Below the pieces are notes generated by a model. The model did not search any database, had not been told where the DNA came from, and was given only the letters and a program-made list of their open reading frames with translations. Of a stretch of DNA of 64,000 nt, positions 7,666 to 16,699 are shown piece by piece. Positions within the stretch are counted from its first letter, which is position 1, and the number at the start of each line of letters is the position of its first letter. This DNA comes from Epilithonimonas bovis DSM 19482 (GTDB lineage Bacteria > Bacteroidota > Bacteroidia > Flavobacteriales > Weeksellaceae), in assembly GCF_900108115.1 (NCBI RefSeq), contig NZ_FTPU01000008.1, positions 47,289 to 111,288 of the forward strand, in the 5' to 3' direction. Made by a program: the position numbers and the translations under genes.

Positions 7666-9768
7666 ATGAAACTTTGTATTGCCGAAAAACCCAGCGTTGC
7701 CCGTGATATTGCAAAAGTTTTGGGTGCCACGATGCCCAAAAGCGGTTATATGGAGGGGAATGGCTATTGCGTCACCTGGACTTTCGGACATCTTTGTACG
7801 TTGAAAGAGCCGCACGATTACGCATCGCATTATAAATCCTGGGACCTGATTTTTTTACCGATTATTCCCAAACAATTCGGAATCAAACTGATCGATAACA
7901 ACGGTGTAGAGAAACAGTTCAATACCATAGCAAAACTAGTCAGCGAATGTGATGAGGTCATCAATTGTGGTGATGCCGGGCAAGAAGGAGAGTTGATTCA
8001 GCGTTGGGTTTTGCAGAAAGCCAAATGCGATAAACCAATGAAACGTCTATGGATTTCATCCCTGACAGAAGATGCCATCAAAGAAGGTTTCGAAAACCTG
8101 AAACCCGCTGATGATTATAAAAACCTTTATTTGGCGGGTAATGCAAGAGCCATTGGAGATTGGCTTTTAGGCATTAATGCAACGAGATTATTCACAAAAA
8201 AATTTGGTGGAAACAAAGGTGTTTTATCGATTGGGCGCGTTCAGACGCCAACTTTGGCGATGCTTGTTCAGCGTCAGAAAGAGATTGATGCTTTTACACA
8301 GGAAGAATATTGGGAACTGAAAACCAAATATCGGGAAGTGCTTTTCAGTGCTTCAATTGACCGGTTAAAATCTCTGGAAAAAGCAGAAAAAGGCTTAGAA
8401 TATCTCAAAAAAAATCAATTCGAGATTGTCTCTTTCGAAATCAAAGAAGGAAAAGAAAAAAATCCTAGATTGTTCGATTTGACCGGACTTCAGGTGGAAG
8501 CGAATAAAAAATATGGTTATTCTGCCGAAAAAACGTTGAGTTATATACAAAGTCTTTACGAGAAAAAATATACGACATACCCGAGGGTTGATACGACTTA
8601 TTTATCCGAAAATCTTTATCCGAAAATTTCCGGGATCCTTAGAAGTATGACCATTTATTCGGAGTTTACAGCACCGTTGCTGACGCAGCCGATTCCGAAA
8701 ACAAAAGCAGTATTTGATGATACCAAAGTAACCGACCACCACGCGATTATTCCAACCGAGATTCCGCCTTCATCTAATCTTAGTAGAGAAGAGAAGTTGG
8801 TTTATGATTTGGTAGCGAGACGGTTCATCGCAGTTTTTTACCCTGAATGTAAAATTTCAAATACTTTGGTGGAAGGTCAGGTGGGCACGATTCCTTTCAA
8901 AGCTTCGGGGAAACAGATTCTGGAACCGGGCTGGCGAATTATTTATGCCAAAGACAAAAAAGACCAATCGGAGAAAGACGAAAAAGATAAGGACGAGGAA
9001 CAAACTATTCCTGAATTCGTTGTTGGGGAAAAAGGCGATCACGAACCTTTGATTCATCAGGGGAAAACCTCGCCGCCAAAACCTTATACCGAAGCAACTT
9101 TGCTGAGAGCAATGGAAACTGCAGGGAAACAGGTGGAGGATGAAGAATTACGAGAAATGTTGAAAAATAACGGCATAGGAAGGCCATCAACCCGGGCCAA
9201 CATCATCGAAACCTTGTTTAGAAGGAAATATATCGAGAAGAAAAGAAAAAACCTCATCGCCACACAAACCGGAATCGAGCTGATTGATACGATTGAAGAT
9301 GAACTTCTCAAAAGCCCGGAACTGACCGGCGAATGGGAATCTAAGCTTAGAAAGATTGAAAAAGGTGAGTACGAAGCCAATCTGTTCAAAGAAGAACTGA
9401 TAGAAATGGTCACAACTTTAACCCAAAAAGTGATCAACGGCAAAGCGAAAGTCATTAATTTCGAGGAAGAAAAGCCCGCTCCGAAAGAAAAAAAACCAGG
9501 AGAAAAAACCGAAATCATCTGGGAGGAAACTGGGTGCCCAAAGTGTAAAACCAATAACTTGATGAAAGGTAAAACGGCCATTGGCTGTTCGGATTATAAG
9601 GGTTGTGGTTTCAAAGCCCCGTTTGAGATATTTGGAAAAAAACTGTCAGATAAGCAGCTTCAGGATTTGATTTTAAAAAGCAAAACCTCTAAACTGAAAG
9701 GCTTTACCGGCGACAGGGAAGAAGGTGTTTTGATATTGAATGACGACTTTTCTATCGGTTTCAAATGA
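7666..9768 (+). CDS. topB: DNA topoisomerase III (type IA)
   Basis: This 700-residue enzyme relaxes or decatenates DNA through a single-strand break, acting in the cytoplasm on replication and recombination intermediates. The TOPRIM domain starts at once (KLCIAEKPSVARDIAKVLGA) and carries the DxxxxE acidic pattern in NCGDAGQEGELIQRW. The active-site tyrosine is in TTYPRVDTTYLS, and SIGRVQTPTLAMLVQRQ and HHAIIPTE are further family motifs. The C-terminus has a four-cysteine zinc site (CPKC ... C....CGF). In Bacteroidota, topB is often carried by conjugative elements, but here no transfer genes are nearby and the neighbours are core genes, so a chromosomal copy is likely. A CAACTTTG at 7577-7584 could be its -7 element. 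Confidence 0.95.
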   Translation: MKLCIAEKPSVARDIAKVLGATMPKSGYMEGNGYCVTWTFGHLCTLKEPHDYASHYKSWDLIFLPIIPKQFGIKLIDNNGVEKQFNTIAKLVSECDEVINCGDAGQEGELIQRWVLQKAKCDKPMKRLWISSLTEDAIKEGFENLKPADDYKNLYLAGNARAIGDWLLGINATRLFTKKFGGNKGVLSIGRVQTPTLAMLVQRQKEIDAFTQEEYWELKTKYREVLFSASIDRLKSLEKAEKGLEYLKKNQFEIVSFEIKEGKEKNPRLFDLTGLQVEANKKYGYSAEKTLSYIQSLYEKKYTTYPRVDTTYLSENLYPKISGILRSMTIYSEFTAPLLTQPIPKTKAVFDDTKVTDHHAIIPTEIPPSSNLSREEKLVYDLVARRFIAVFYPECKISNTLVEGQVGTIPFKASGKQILEPGWRIIYAKDKKDQSEKDEKDKDEEQTIPEFVVGEKGDHEPLIHQGKTSPPKPYTEATLLRAMETAGKQVEDEELREMLKNNGIGRPSTRANIIETLFRRKYIEKKRKNLIATQTGIELIDTIEDELLKSPELTGEWESKLRKIEKGEYEANLFKEELIEMVTTLTQKVINGKAKVINFEEEKPAPKEKKPGEKTEIIWEETGCPKCKTNNLMKGKTAIGCSDYKGCGFKAPFEIFGKKLSDKQLQDLILKSKTSKLKGFTGDREEGVLILNDDFSIGFK

Positions 9769-9841
9769 TAACAAGATTAGGAATTTTGCAGATTATGTCT
9801 TGGAAATTCCTTAATTTGCAATGCTAAAAATAATTTAAATA

Positions 9842-11044
9842 ATGATTATTCAACCAAGAACAAGAGGATTTATTTGTTTGACAGCGCATCCGGACGGTGC
9901 TCTGCAAGCTGTTAAAAATCAGATAGAATATGTAAAGTCTAAGGGCAAAATCAAAAACGGCCCAAAAAAAGTTTTGGTCATCGGCGCTTCTACAGGTTTT
10001 GGCTTGTCTTCCAGGATTGCTGCTGCGTTTGGGTCAGATGCTGCAACCATCGGCGTTTTCTTTGAAAAGCCAGCATCTGAAGGTAAAATGGGAACTGCAG
10101 GATGGTATAATTCTGCCGCTTTTGAAAAAGAAGCCCACGCTGCCGGTTTATACGCCAAAAGTATTAATGGCGATGCATTTTCTGACGATATCAAAAGGCA
10201 AACCATTGATTTGATTAAGAAAGATCTGGGTCAGGTTGATTTGGTGGTTTACAGTTTGGCTTCGCCTAGAAGAACGCACCCAAAAACTGGTGTTGCTTAT
10301 GCCTCTGTTCTTAAGCCAATCGGCGAACCGTTTACGAATAAAACCGTTGATTTCCATACTGGGGTGGTTTCTGATATTACCATTAGTCCTGTAGAAAATG
10401 AAGAAGATATTGCCAACACAATCGCTGTAATGGGCGGTGAAGACTGGAAATTCTGGATCGAGGATCTTAAAAATGCCGGTGTTTTGGCAGATGGTGTAAA
10501 AACGGTGGCTTATTCCTATATTGGCCCGGAACTGACTTTCCCGATCTACAGAAACGGAACGATTGGGCAGGCAAAAAATGACCTTGAGAAAACGGTTACT
10601 GTCCTTAATGATTTGTTGAAGGATTTGCATGGTGTATCTTATGTGTCTGTAAATAAGGCGCTGGTAACGCAGTCCAGTTCGGCGATCCCTGTGGTTCCGT
10701 TGTATATTTCCTTACTATACAAAGTGATGAAAGAAAAAGGGACACACGAGGGAACGATCGAGCAGATGCAAAGATTGTTTGCAGGCAGACTCTATACAGA
10801 GAATGGCGAAGTGCCTTTGGATGCAGATGGCAGAATCCGGATTGATGACTGGGAGATGGCCGAAGATGTGCAGGCAGAAGTGGCGAAATACTGGGACAAA
10901 GTGACGACGGAAACGCTTCCTGATATCAGTGATATAGAAGGTTACAGAAAAGAATTCTTCAATCTTTTCGGATTTGAAATCGATGGTGTTGACTATAAAA
11001 AAGATGCCAACGAGAATGTGAAAATCCCAAGTATTGAAGCTTAG
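9842..11044 (+). CDS. fabV: Trans-2-enoyl-ACP/CoA reductase FabV
   Basis: FabV catalyses the last, NADH-dependent reduction of each fatty-acid elongation cycle in the cytoplasm. The protein is 400 residues, the normal length. The N-terminus IIQPRTRGFICLTAHPDG is diagnostic, the dinucleotide-binding loop is VLVIGASTGFGLSSR, and the catalytic Y-x8-K pair of this family is present as Tyr236 and Lys245 in the IYRNGTIGQAK segment. FabV is the triclosan-tolerant alternative to FabI (family knowledge). The gene stands alone between topB and a terminator at 11075. Confidence 0.96.
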   Translation: MIIQPRTRGFICLTAHPDGALQAVKNQIEYVKSKGKIKNGPKKVLVIGASTGFGLSSRIAAAFGSDAATIGVFFEKPASEGKMGTAGWYNSAAFEKEAHAAGLYAKSINGDAFSDDIKRQTIDLIKKDLGQVDLVVYSLASPRRTHPKTGVAYASVLKPIGEPFTNKTVDFHTGVVSDITISPVENEEDIANTIAVMGGEDWKFWIEDLKNAGVLADGVKTVAYSYIGPELTFPIYRNGTIGQAKNDLEKTVTVLNDLLKDLHGVSYVSVNKALVTQSSSAIPVVPLYISLLYKVMKEKGTHEGTIEQMQRLFAGRLYTENGEVPLDADGRIRIDDWEMAEDVQAEVAKYWDKVTTETLPDISDIEGYRKEFFNLFGFEIDGVDYKKDANENVKIPSIEA

Positions 11045-11074
11045 CCTTTTTGGTAAATCCTAATAATAATATTT

Positions 11075-11106
11075 AAAACAGACGCTATGCAGTGTCTGTT
11101 TTTTTT
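11075..11106 (+). terminator. Intrinsic terminator after fabV
   Basis: AAAACAGAC at 11075-11083 pairs with GTCTGTTTT beginning at 11094, followed by a T run to 11106. Confidence 0.8.
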
Positions 11107-11241
11107 CATGCAAACTTATGATTTTTAATGACCATTGATATCAATTGATTTACAGTTGCAAAACAAACACAATGTTTATGCAAATTTTGCAGTTTCTGTT
11201 ACTCATTTTCCTTAATTTTATTCCTTAAAATAAAATTCTTA

Positions 11242-13380
11242 ATGAAGAAAATCAAAACTACAATACTTATAACAGGCCTTGCTTTGGGAGCAGGGCAGGT
11301 TATGATTCACGCACAGCAGAAAAAAACAACTGTGGCTAAACAAAAAACTATGGCAGATAATCCATTTTTTCACAAGAGCAGCCTGCAGTATCAGGCTCCG
11401 GAATTTGATAAAATCAAAGATGAACATTTTAAACCGGCTTTTGATTTTGGACTGAAACAACATACACAGGAAATCGAAAAAATAGCTAACAATCCTGAAA
11501 AACCGACTTTTGAAAATACCATTGTCGCAATGGAAAAAAGTGGTGAGGTTCTCAACAGGGCGACTATTGTTTTCTATAACCTTACCAGCTCTAATACCAA
11601 TACTACATTACAAAAACTGGAGGAGGAGTACGCGCCCATTTTCGCCTCGCATAGTGATAATATATATCTGAACGATAAGCTGTACCAGAGAATAAAAAAT
11701 ATTTCTGATAATGGACTTGATGCAGAATCTAAACGGCTATTACAGTATTACAGACAAAATTTTGATATTGCCGGCGCAGCCTTATCTTCTCAGCAAAAAA
11801 ATGAACTGAAAGAAGTTAACCAACAGCTGGCTAAGCTGGAGACTCAGTTTTCCAACAAACTGCTGGAAGCCAGAAAACAAGGTGGATTATTAATCTCAGA
11901 TGTCAAAGAATTGGATGGGCTGTCTGCTGATGAGATTGCCGCAGTAGCAGCTGATGCCAAGATTGCTGGGCATGACGGGCAGTACTTGTTGGCACTTCAG
12001 AATACCACACAACAGCCATTGCTTCAGAATCTAAAGAACAGGGCTACAAGAGAAAAACTCTTCAAGGCATCCTGGCTGAGAGCAGAAAAAGGGGATAAGA
12101 ATGACACCAGAGAAACCATACAACAGTTGGTAAAACTTCGTCTGAAAAAAGCGCAGATCCTGGGTAAAAAAAGTTTTGCAGAGTGGCGTCTGCAGGATCA
12201 GATGGCCAAAAAGCCGGAGGCTGCCATGAATCTGATGAAGCAGATTGCCCAACCAGCAGTAGAAACGGCAAAACGAGAACAAGCAGAAATTCAGGAATTA
12301 ATAAAATCCCAAGGGGGTAATTTTGAGGTGCAGCCATGGGATTGGAATTTCTATTCTGAGCAGGTGAGAAAAGCAAAATATGACCTTGATGAAAATCAAA
12401 TCAAACCTTATTTTGAAGTAACCACAGTGTTGGAAAAAGGCGTTTTTTATGCCGCAGAAAAATTCTATGGCCTTACTTTCAAAAAAAGAACCGATTTGCC
12501 CGTTTACCATCCGGATGTTGTTGCCTATGAAGTGTTTGATAAAGATGGAAAATCTCTGGCAATCTACTATCTCGATTTCTTTACGCGAAGCTCCAAAAGT
12601 GGAGGTGCGTGGATGAACAATTTTGTTACTCAATCCTATCTCTTGGGGACAAAACCGGTTATCGTGAATGTTTACAACTTCCAAAAACCAGCCGCAGGCA
12701 AGCCTTCTCTGATATCCTTTGATGATGTGACGACGGTTTTCCACGAGTTTGGCCACTCTATCCACGGGATGTTTGCCAGCCAAAAATACCCTTCGATTTC
12801 GGGAACTGCAACGCCACGGGATTTTGTGGAATTCCCTTCTCAGATCAATGAGCATTTTGCGCTGGAGCCGGAGGTGCTGAACAATTATGCCGTGCATTAT
12901 GAGACCAAACAGCCTATTCCCCAAGACTTGGTAGAGAAAATCAAAAAAGCATCCAAATTTAACCAAGGCTATGCGACAACAGAGCTGGTTTCTGCAGCTA
13001 TGAACGATATGATGTGGCATTCTGTGACTGATGAGAGCCAGAATATTCCTGTTCTTGACTTTGAGAAAAAAGCTTTGGCAGACAATGGGTTTACTGTTGC
13101 GGCAGTCCCACCAAGGTACCACGCACCTTATTTTGCACACATCTGGGGTGGCGGTTATTCGGCAGGTTACTACGCCTACCTTTGGTCAGAGACCCTGGAT
13201 AATGATGCCTGGGAGTGGATCAAGTCTCACGGTGGCATGACCAGAGAAAATGGTGACAGATTTAGAAAATATATCCTGTCAGTCGGTAATTCGGTGGATC
13301 TTAATCAGGCTTTTAGGGATTTTGCGGGTCATGATCCTGATATTAAGCCACTCTTGAGAAACAGAGGGTTTATAAAATAA
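11242..13380 (+). CDS. dcp: M3 family zinc metallopeptidase, Dcp/oligopeptidase A type, exported
   Basis: This peptidase of the thimet-oligopeptidase clan trims short peptides, as peptidyl-dipeptidase Dcp does. It is 712 residues with an N-terminal signal peptide (ILITGLALGAGQVMIHAQ), so it should act in the periplasm or at the surface, as is common for the Bacteroidota members. The zinc site HEFGH is at residues 501-505, followed by the distal glutamate region (EFPSQINEHFALEP). The C-terminal FAHIWGGGYSAGYYAYLWSE carries the substrate-binding Gly/Tyr residues of the family. It is monocistronic, closed by a strong terminator at 13393. Peptidyl-dipeptidase and oligopeptidase A cannot be told apart from sequence alone. 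Confidence 0.9.
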   Translation: MKKIKTTILITGLALGAGQVMIHAQQKKTTVAKQKTMADNPFFHKSSLQYQAPEFDKIKDEHFKPAFDFGLKQHTQEIEKIANNPEKPTFENTIVAMEKSGEVLNRATIVFYNLTSSNTNTTLQKLEEEYAPIFASHSDNIYLNDKLYQRIKNISDNGLDAESKRLLQYYRQNFDIAGAALSSQQKNELKEVNQQLAKLETQFSNKLLEARKQGGLLISDVKELDGLSADEIAAVAADAKIAGHDGQYLLALQNTTQQPLLQNLKNRATREKLFKASWLRAEKGDKNDTRETIQQLVKLRLKKAQILGKKSFAEWRLQDQMAKKPEAAMNLMKQIAQPAVETAKREQAEIQELIKSQGGNFEVQPWDWNFYSEQVRKAKYDLDENQIKPYFEVTTVLEKGVFYAAEKFYGLTFKKRTDLPVYHPDVVAYEVFDKDGKSLAIYYLDFFTRSSKSGGAWMNNFVTQSYLLGTKPVIVNVYNFQKPAAGKPSLISFDDVTTVFHEFGHSIHGMFASQKYPSISGTATPRDFVEFPSQINEHFALEPEVLNNYAVHYETKQPIPQDLVEKIKKASKFNQGYATTELVSAAMNDMMWHSVTDESQNIPVLDFEKKALADNGFTVAAVPPRYHAPYFAHIWGGGYSAGYYAYLWSETLDNDAWEWIKSHGGMTRENGDRFRKYILSVGNSVDLNQAFRDFAGHDPDIKPLLRNRGFIK

Positions 13381-13392
13381 TGATTGATTAAT

Positions 13393-13425
13393 AAAAAACG
13401 TTTCCAATTTTGGAAACGTTTTTTT
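13393..13425. terminator. Strong intrinsic terminator between convergent genes
   Basis: AAAAACGTTTCC and GGAAACGTTTTT form a perfect stem with an AATTTT loop, with A and T runs on both sides. It can stop transcription from the peptidase and possibly from the opposing ABC-F gene. Confidence 0.9.
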
Positions 13426-13521
13426 GTAGGTAGATTGAAGAATTTAGATGTCACATATTACCTTTAAAAGTATACATCTATATTGTTGGATTATTAAATT
13501 TACTTATTAATTGATCAATAG

Positions 13522-13545
13522 CTAAGCTTCTAACTAAGCTTCTAA
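13522..13545. repeat. Perfect 12-bp tandem duplication over the ABC-F stop codon
   Basis: CTAAGCTTCTAA occurs twice head to tail at 13522-13533 and 13534-13545. The second copy contains the stop codon of the ABC-F gene (minus strand), so the first copy looks like a duplicated gene end, just outside the coding region. Confidence 0.85.
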
Positions 13546-15477
13546 CTGGCTGCCAAGATATTCCCATTCCTGCAAAGTGAGATCCAGATCTTCCTTTGTT
13601 TTGTTGTAGGTTTCCAGGATCTGTTCTGTAGGATTTTCTTTCGTGAAAGAAGATTCAAATTCGGCAATCTTAATTTCCAGCTCAGAGATTTTTTCTTCTA
13701 CTTTTTTCAGTTTGTTCTGGATGTTTTTTTGTTCTTTGCTGACAATATTTATTGATTGATTGCTGTTGGTTTGTGGTTTTTCTGATTCCTGACTCTTGAT
13801 TTTTGACTCTTGGATTTCCTCTTCTTTATGGAGTTTCGATCTCTCGGCAGAGATTTCCCGGATGCTTTCTTTTTGCCTGTATTCCAGATATTCGTCAATA
13901 TTTCCTAAGAATTCTTTCATTTTGCCATCGCGGAACTCAAAAATTTTATCAGACAATCCCTGTAAAAATTCACGGTCGTGAGAAATGACAATCAGTGTTC
14001 CTTCATATTTCTGAAGTGCCAGCTTGATGATTTCCTTTGACTGAATATCCAAGTGGTTGGTGGGCTCATCCATAATCAAGGTATTGAAGGGACGGAGCAG
14101 TAATTTACACAGAGCCAGTCGGTTTCTTTCTCCTCCCGACAGGACTTTGGTTTTCTTTGTTACATCCTCACCCTGGAACAGGAAAGATCCTAAAAGGTCA
14201 CGCACTCTCGGGCGAGTCTCTTCTGTTGCGGAGTCTTCTGCTTCTTGCAGAACGGTTTTTTCAGGTGATAAAACTTCTTCCTGATTTTGGGCAAAATAAC
14301 CGATGCTTACATTGTGACCAAGGTTCCATTCGCCGGAATAATCTTTGATATCGCCAGCAAGAATTTTTGCCAAGGTGGTTTTCCCTTGTCCGTTTTGTCC
14401 CAAAAGTGAGATTCGGTCGCCACGTTCTACAAAGAAATCAACATGGTCAAAGATTTGTTTTTTACCATAAGCTTTCCCAAGATTTTTGGCTTCAAAAATG
14501 ACTTTTCCGGGTGTTACGGATGGTTGGAAGCGGATATTGAATTTGGAAACATCCTCATTGTCAATCTCGATTCTTTCAATTTTATCAAGTTTTTTGATGA
14601 GTGACTGGGCAAAAGACGCTTTGGTAGCACTCGCCCGAAATTTGTTGATGTTGTCCTCCATCTGCTTGATTTCGGCATCCTGATTTTTCTTGGCCTGAGC
14701 CAGTTTTTCGCGGCGTTCTTTCCTCAATTCCAGATATTTGGAATAGTTGGCTTTATAATCCTCTATCTTTTTATTATTGACATCAAAAGTCCTGTTACAG
14801 ATAGATGTCATAAACTGTTTATCGTGGCTCACCAGAACGATAGAACCGGGATAATCTTTAAGGAAATTTTCCAGCCAAATGATAGACTCCATATCCAGGT
14901 GGTTGGTAGGCTCATCCAGCAGCATCAGATCATTTTTCTGAAGGAGCAGCTTTGCCAGCTCGATTCTCATTCGCCATCCTCCGGAGAATTCATCCGTGAT
15001 CTTGGTAAAATCGTCCGCTTTGAAACCCAATCCAAACAGGACTTTCTCTACATCACCTTCCAGATTGTAGGCATCATGGTGCATCAGGAGATCATTAAGT
15101 TCCGTCATCCTCACGATAAGGTCAGAATAAGCATCACTTTCGTAATCTGTTCTTGTGGCCAGTTGGTGATTCACATCTTCCAGCTCATTTTTCATCGCGT
15201 TGATTTGCTCATAAGCCTGCATGGTCTCATCCCAAACCGTTCTTCCCTTTACAAAATCAAGATCCTGCTTTAGAAAACCAATAGTAATATTACCTTCCGG
15301 CACGACGTTGCCTTCGTAGAAATTGATTTCTCCGGAGAGGATTTTGAGAAGGGTAGATTTGCCGGCACCGTTTTTACCAACCAAGCCAATTTTGTCGTCC
15401 TTCTTTATCGTAAAATTAACATCTCTGAAAAGATAATTGCCCGCATGATGCAATCCTAACCCCTGTGCCGAAATCAT
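13534..15477 (-). CDS. ABC-F family ATPase (Uup/YheS-like)
   Basis: Soluble ABC-F proteins carry two ATPase cassettes without membrane segments and act on the ribosome (translation factor or antibiotic protection types). Here 647 residues contain Walker A GKNGAGKS at 34-41 and GQNGQGKT near 360-367. The signatures are FSGGWRMR and LSGGERNR, and each Walker B is followed by DEPTNHLD, the ABC-F hallmark. The inter-domain linker is charged and helical. A C-terminal extension of about 110 residues rich in Lys, Glu and Gln is a predicted coiled coil, as in Uup. No resistance gene is nearby, so a housekeeping role is more likely than drug protection. Confidence 0.92.
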   Translation of the reverse strand: MISAQGLGLHHAGNYLFRDVNFTIKKDDKIGLVGKNGAGKSTLLKILSGEINFYEGNVVPEGNITIGFLKQDLDFVKGRTVWDETMQAYEQINAMKNELEDVNHQLATRTDYESDAYSDLIVRMTELNDLLMHHDAYNLEGDVEKVLFGLGFKADDFTKITDEFSGGWRMRIELAKLLLQKNDLMLLDEPTNHLDMESIIWLENFLKDYPGSIVLVSHDKQFMTSICNRTFDVNNKKIEDYKANYSKYLELRKERREKLAQAKKNQDAEIKQMEDNINKFRASATKASFAQSLIKKLDKIERIEIDNEDVSKFNIRFQPSVTPGKVIFEAKNLGKAYGKKQIFDHVDFFVERGDRISLLGQNGQGKTTLAKILAGDIKDYSGEWNLGHNVSIGYFAQNQEEVLSPEKTVLQEAEDSATEETRPRVRDLLGSFLFQGEDVTKKTKVLSGGERNRLALCKLLLRPFNTLIMDEPTNHLDIQSKEIIKLALQKYEGTLIVISHDREFLQGLSDKIFEFRDGKMKEFLGNIDEYLEYRQKESIREISAERSKLHKEEEIQESKIKSQESEKPQTNSNQSINIVSKEQKNIQNKLKKVEEKISELEIKIAEFESSFTKENPTEQILETYNKTKEDLDLTLQEWEYLGSQLEA

Positions 15478-15524
15478 TGTTGTATGTTTAAAATTCCAAT
15501 TTGCAAAAGTACTGAAATATGCTG

Positions 15525-15620
15525 GAAGTTAGAAGATGGATTTCAGAAGATTGTTATTTGATAATAATTAAGTGGTTACGATATAAAAACATCTGTCTCC
15601 TGACTTCTAACATAAAGTCA
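15525..15620. repeat. Third copy of the GGAAG-type intergenic hairpin
   Basis: GGAAGTTAGAAGATGG at about 15531 and CTGACTTCTAAC near 15600 form an imperfect stem through GTTAGAAG. It separates the divergent ABC-F gene and the deoxyhypusine-synthase-like gene and keeps a spurious reading frame open in front of the latter. Confidence 0.4.
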
Positions 15621-15627
15621 AAAATCC

Positions 15628-15635
15628 TACCTTTG
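15628..15635 (+). promoter_or_regulatory. -7 promoter element TACCTTTG
   Basis: This is an exact match to the Bacteroidota -7 consensus TAnnTTTG, 18 bases before the ATG at 15654. No clear TTG -33 element is seen at the usual distance. It implies a very short leader and supports 15654 as the start. Confidence 0.6.
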
Positions 15636-15653
15636 CAAAAAATTTTCATAAAA

Positions 15654-16625
15654 ATGAATAAGCCTATTTCGGAATTTATAGAAAAGTATTATCTGCATTT
15701 CAATGCAGCAGCATTGGTTGATGCCTCTAAAGGGTATGTTGCCCATCTAAAAGATGGTGGCAAGATGCTGATCTCTCTTGGTGGTGCAATGTCTACTGCA
15801 GAGTTAGGGAAGATATTGGCAGAGATGATTCGCCAGGATAAGGTGCAGATCATTTCTTGTACCGGTGCCAATCTAGAAGAAGATGTGATGAACCTTGTGG
15901 CGCATTCCCATTACAAAAGAGTACCGAATTACAGAGATCTTACGCCTGAGCAAGAGAGAGAATTATTGGATAACCATTATAACAGGGTAACAGATACATG
16001 TATCCCGGAGGAGGAAGCGTTCCGAAGACTCCAAAAACATCTTGAAGATGTCTGGCATGCTGCGGAAGCCAAGGGTGAGAGGTATTTTCCACACGAATTT
16101 TTGTATCAGGTTATCAATTCAGGAGTTTTGGAGCAATATTATGAGATCGATCCAAAAGACTCGTGGATGGTTGCTGCTGCCGAGAAGAATTTGCCGATTA
16201 TTTGCCCGGGTTGGGAAGATTCTACAACAGGTAACATTTTTGCATCCAATGTAATCAAAGGGAACCTAAATGTTCATACTGTAAAAAACGGAACAGAATA
16301 TATGATTTACCTCACCGAATGGTACCGTGCCAATTCTCATGGGAAAGGTGTTGGATTCTTTCAGATCGGTGGTGGTATCTCTGGTGACTTCCCGATTTGT
16401 GTAGTGCCAATGATGTACCAGGATCTGGAGTGGGAAGATGTACCGTTCTGGTCATACTTCTGTCAGATATCTGACTCCACAACCTCTTACGGGTCTTATT
16501 CCGGTGCGGTTCCTAATGAGAAAATCACCTGGGGTAAGCTGGATATTGATACGCCGAAATTTGTTGTAGAAAGCGATGCAACCATCTGTGCACCATTGAT
16601 GTTTACATACGTTTTGGAAAACTAA
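15654..16625 (+). CDS. Deoxyhypusine synthase family protein
   Basis: In eukaryotes and archaea this family transfers the aminobutyl group of spermidine, using NAD, to a lysine of eIF5A. Bacteria have no eIF5A; some bacterial relatives make homospermidine instead (family knowledge). The protein is 323 residues from the ATG at 15654, which directly follows a -7 element; an open frame from 15519 runs through an intergenic repeat and is not used. It shows the conserved NAD region (ISLGGAMSTAELGKIL; SCTGANLEEDVMNLVAHSHY), the GGGISGDFP segment and, near the end, SYSGAVPNEKITWGK, whose Lys295 aligns with the catalytic lysine of the WGK motif. So it looks catalytically intact. Polyamine or protein substrate: unresolved. 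Confidence 0.88.
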   Translation: MNKPISEFIEKYYLHFNAAALVDASKGYVAHLKDGGKMLISLGGAMSTAELGKILAEMIRQDKVQIISCTGANLEEDVMNLVAHSHYKRVPNYRDLTPEQERELLDNHYNRVTDTCIPEEEAFRRLQKHLEDVWHAAEAKGERYFPHEFLYQVINSGVLEQYYEIDPKDSWMVAAAEKNLPIICPGWEDSTTGNIFASNVIKGNLNVHTVKNGTEYMIYLTEWYRANSHGKGVGFFQIGGGISGDFPICVVPMMYQDLEWEDVPFWSYFCQISDSTTSYGSYSGAVPNEKITWGKLDIDTPKFVVESDATICAPLMFTYVLEN

Positions 16626-16645
16626 TCGATCTACATAATTTTGAT

Positions 16646-16676
16646 AAAGAGCAGTTATTTAACTGCTCTTTTTTTT
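16646..16676 (+). terminator. Intrinsic terminator after the deoxyhypusine-synthase-like gene
   Basis: AAAGAGCAGTT pairs with AACTGCTCTTT around an ATTT loop and is followed by a T run. It separates this gene from ferritin. Confidence 0.88.
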
Positions 16677-16699
16677 ATATTTGGGAAAAAATTAAAGTT

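Noticed and set aside
9084..9581. 165-codon minus-strand frame opposite topB
   Set aside because: Shadow of the topB coding sequence; Ser/Leu-rich composition is that of an antisense frame.
7666..9768. topB as a sign of an integrative conjugative element
   Set aside because: No relaxase, tra genes, integrase or attachment repeats nearby; neighbours are core genes.
12298..13140. 280-codon minus-strand frame opposite the M3 peptidase
   Set aside because: It runs antisense through the peptidase active site region; no start context or family resemblance.
14824..15273. 149-codon plus-strand frame opposite the ABC-F gene
   Set aside because: Antisense of an intact ABC cassette; not a gene.
15519..15653. 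Earlier ATG for the deoxyhypusine-synthase-like protein
   Set aside because: It lies upstream of the -7 element at 15628 and in a repeat; the family N-terminus begins at 15654.
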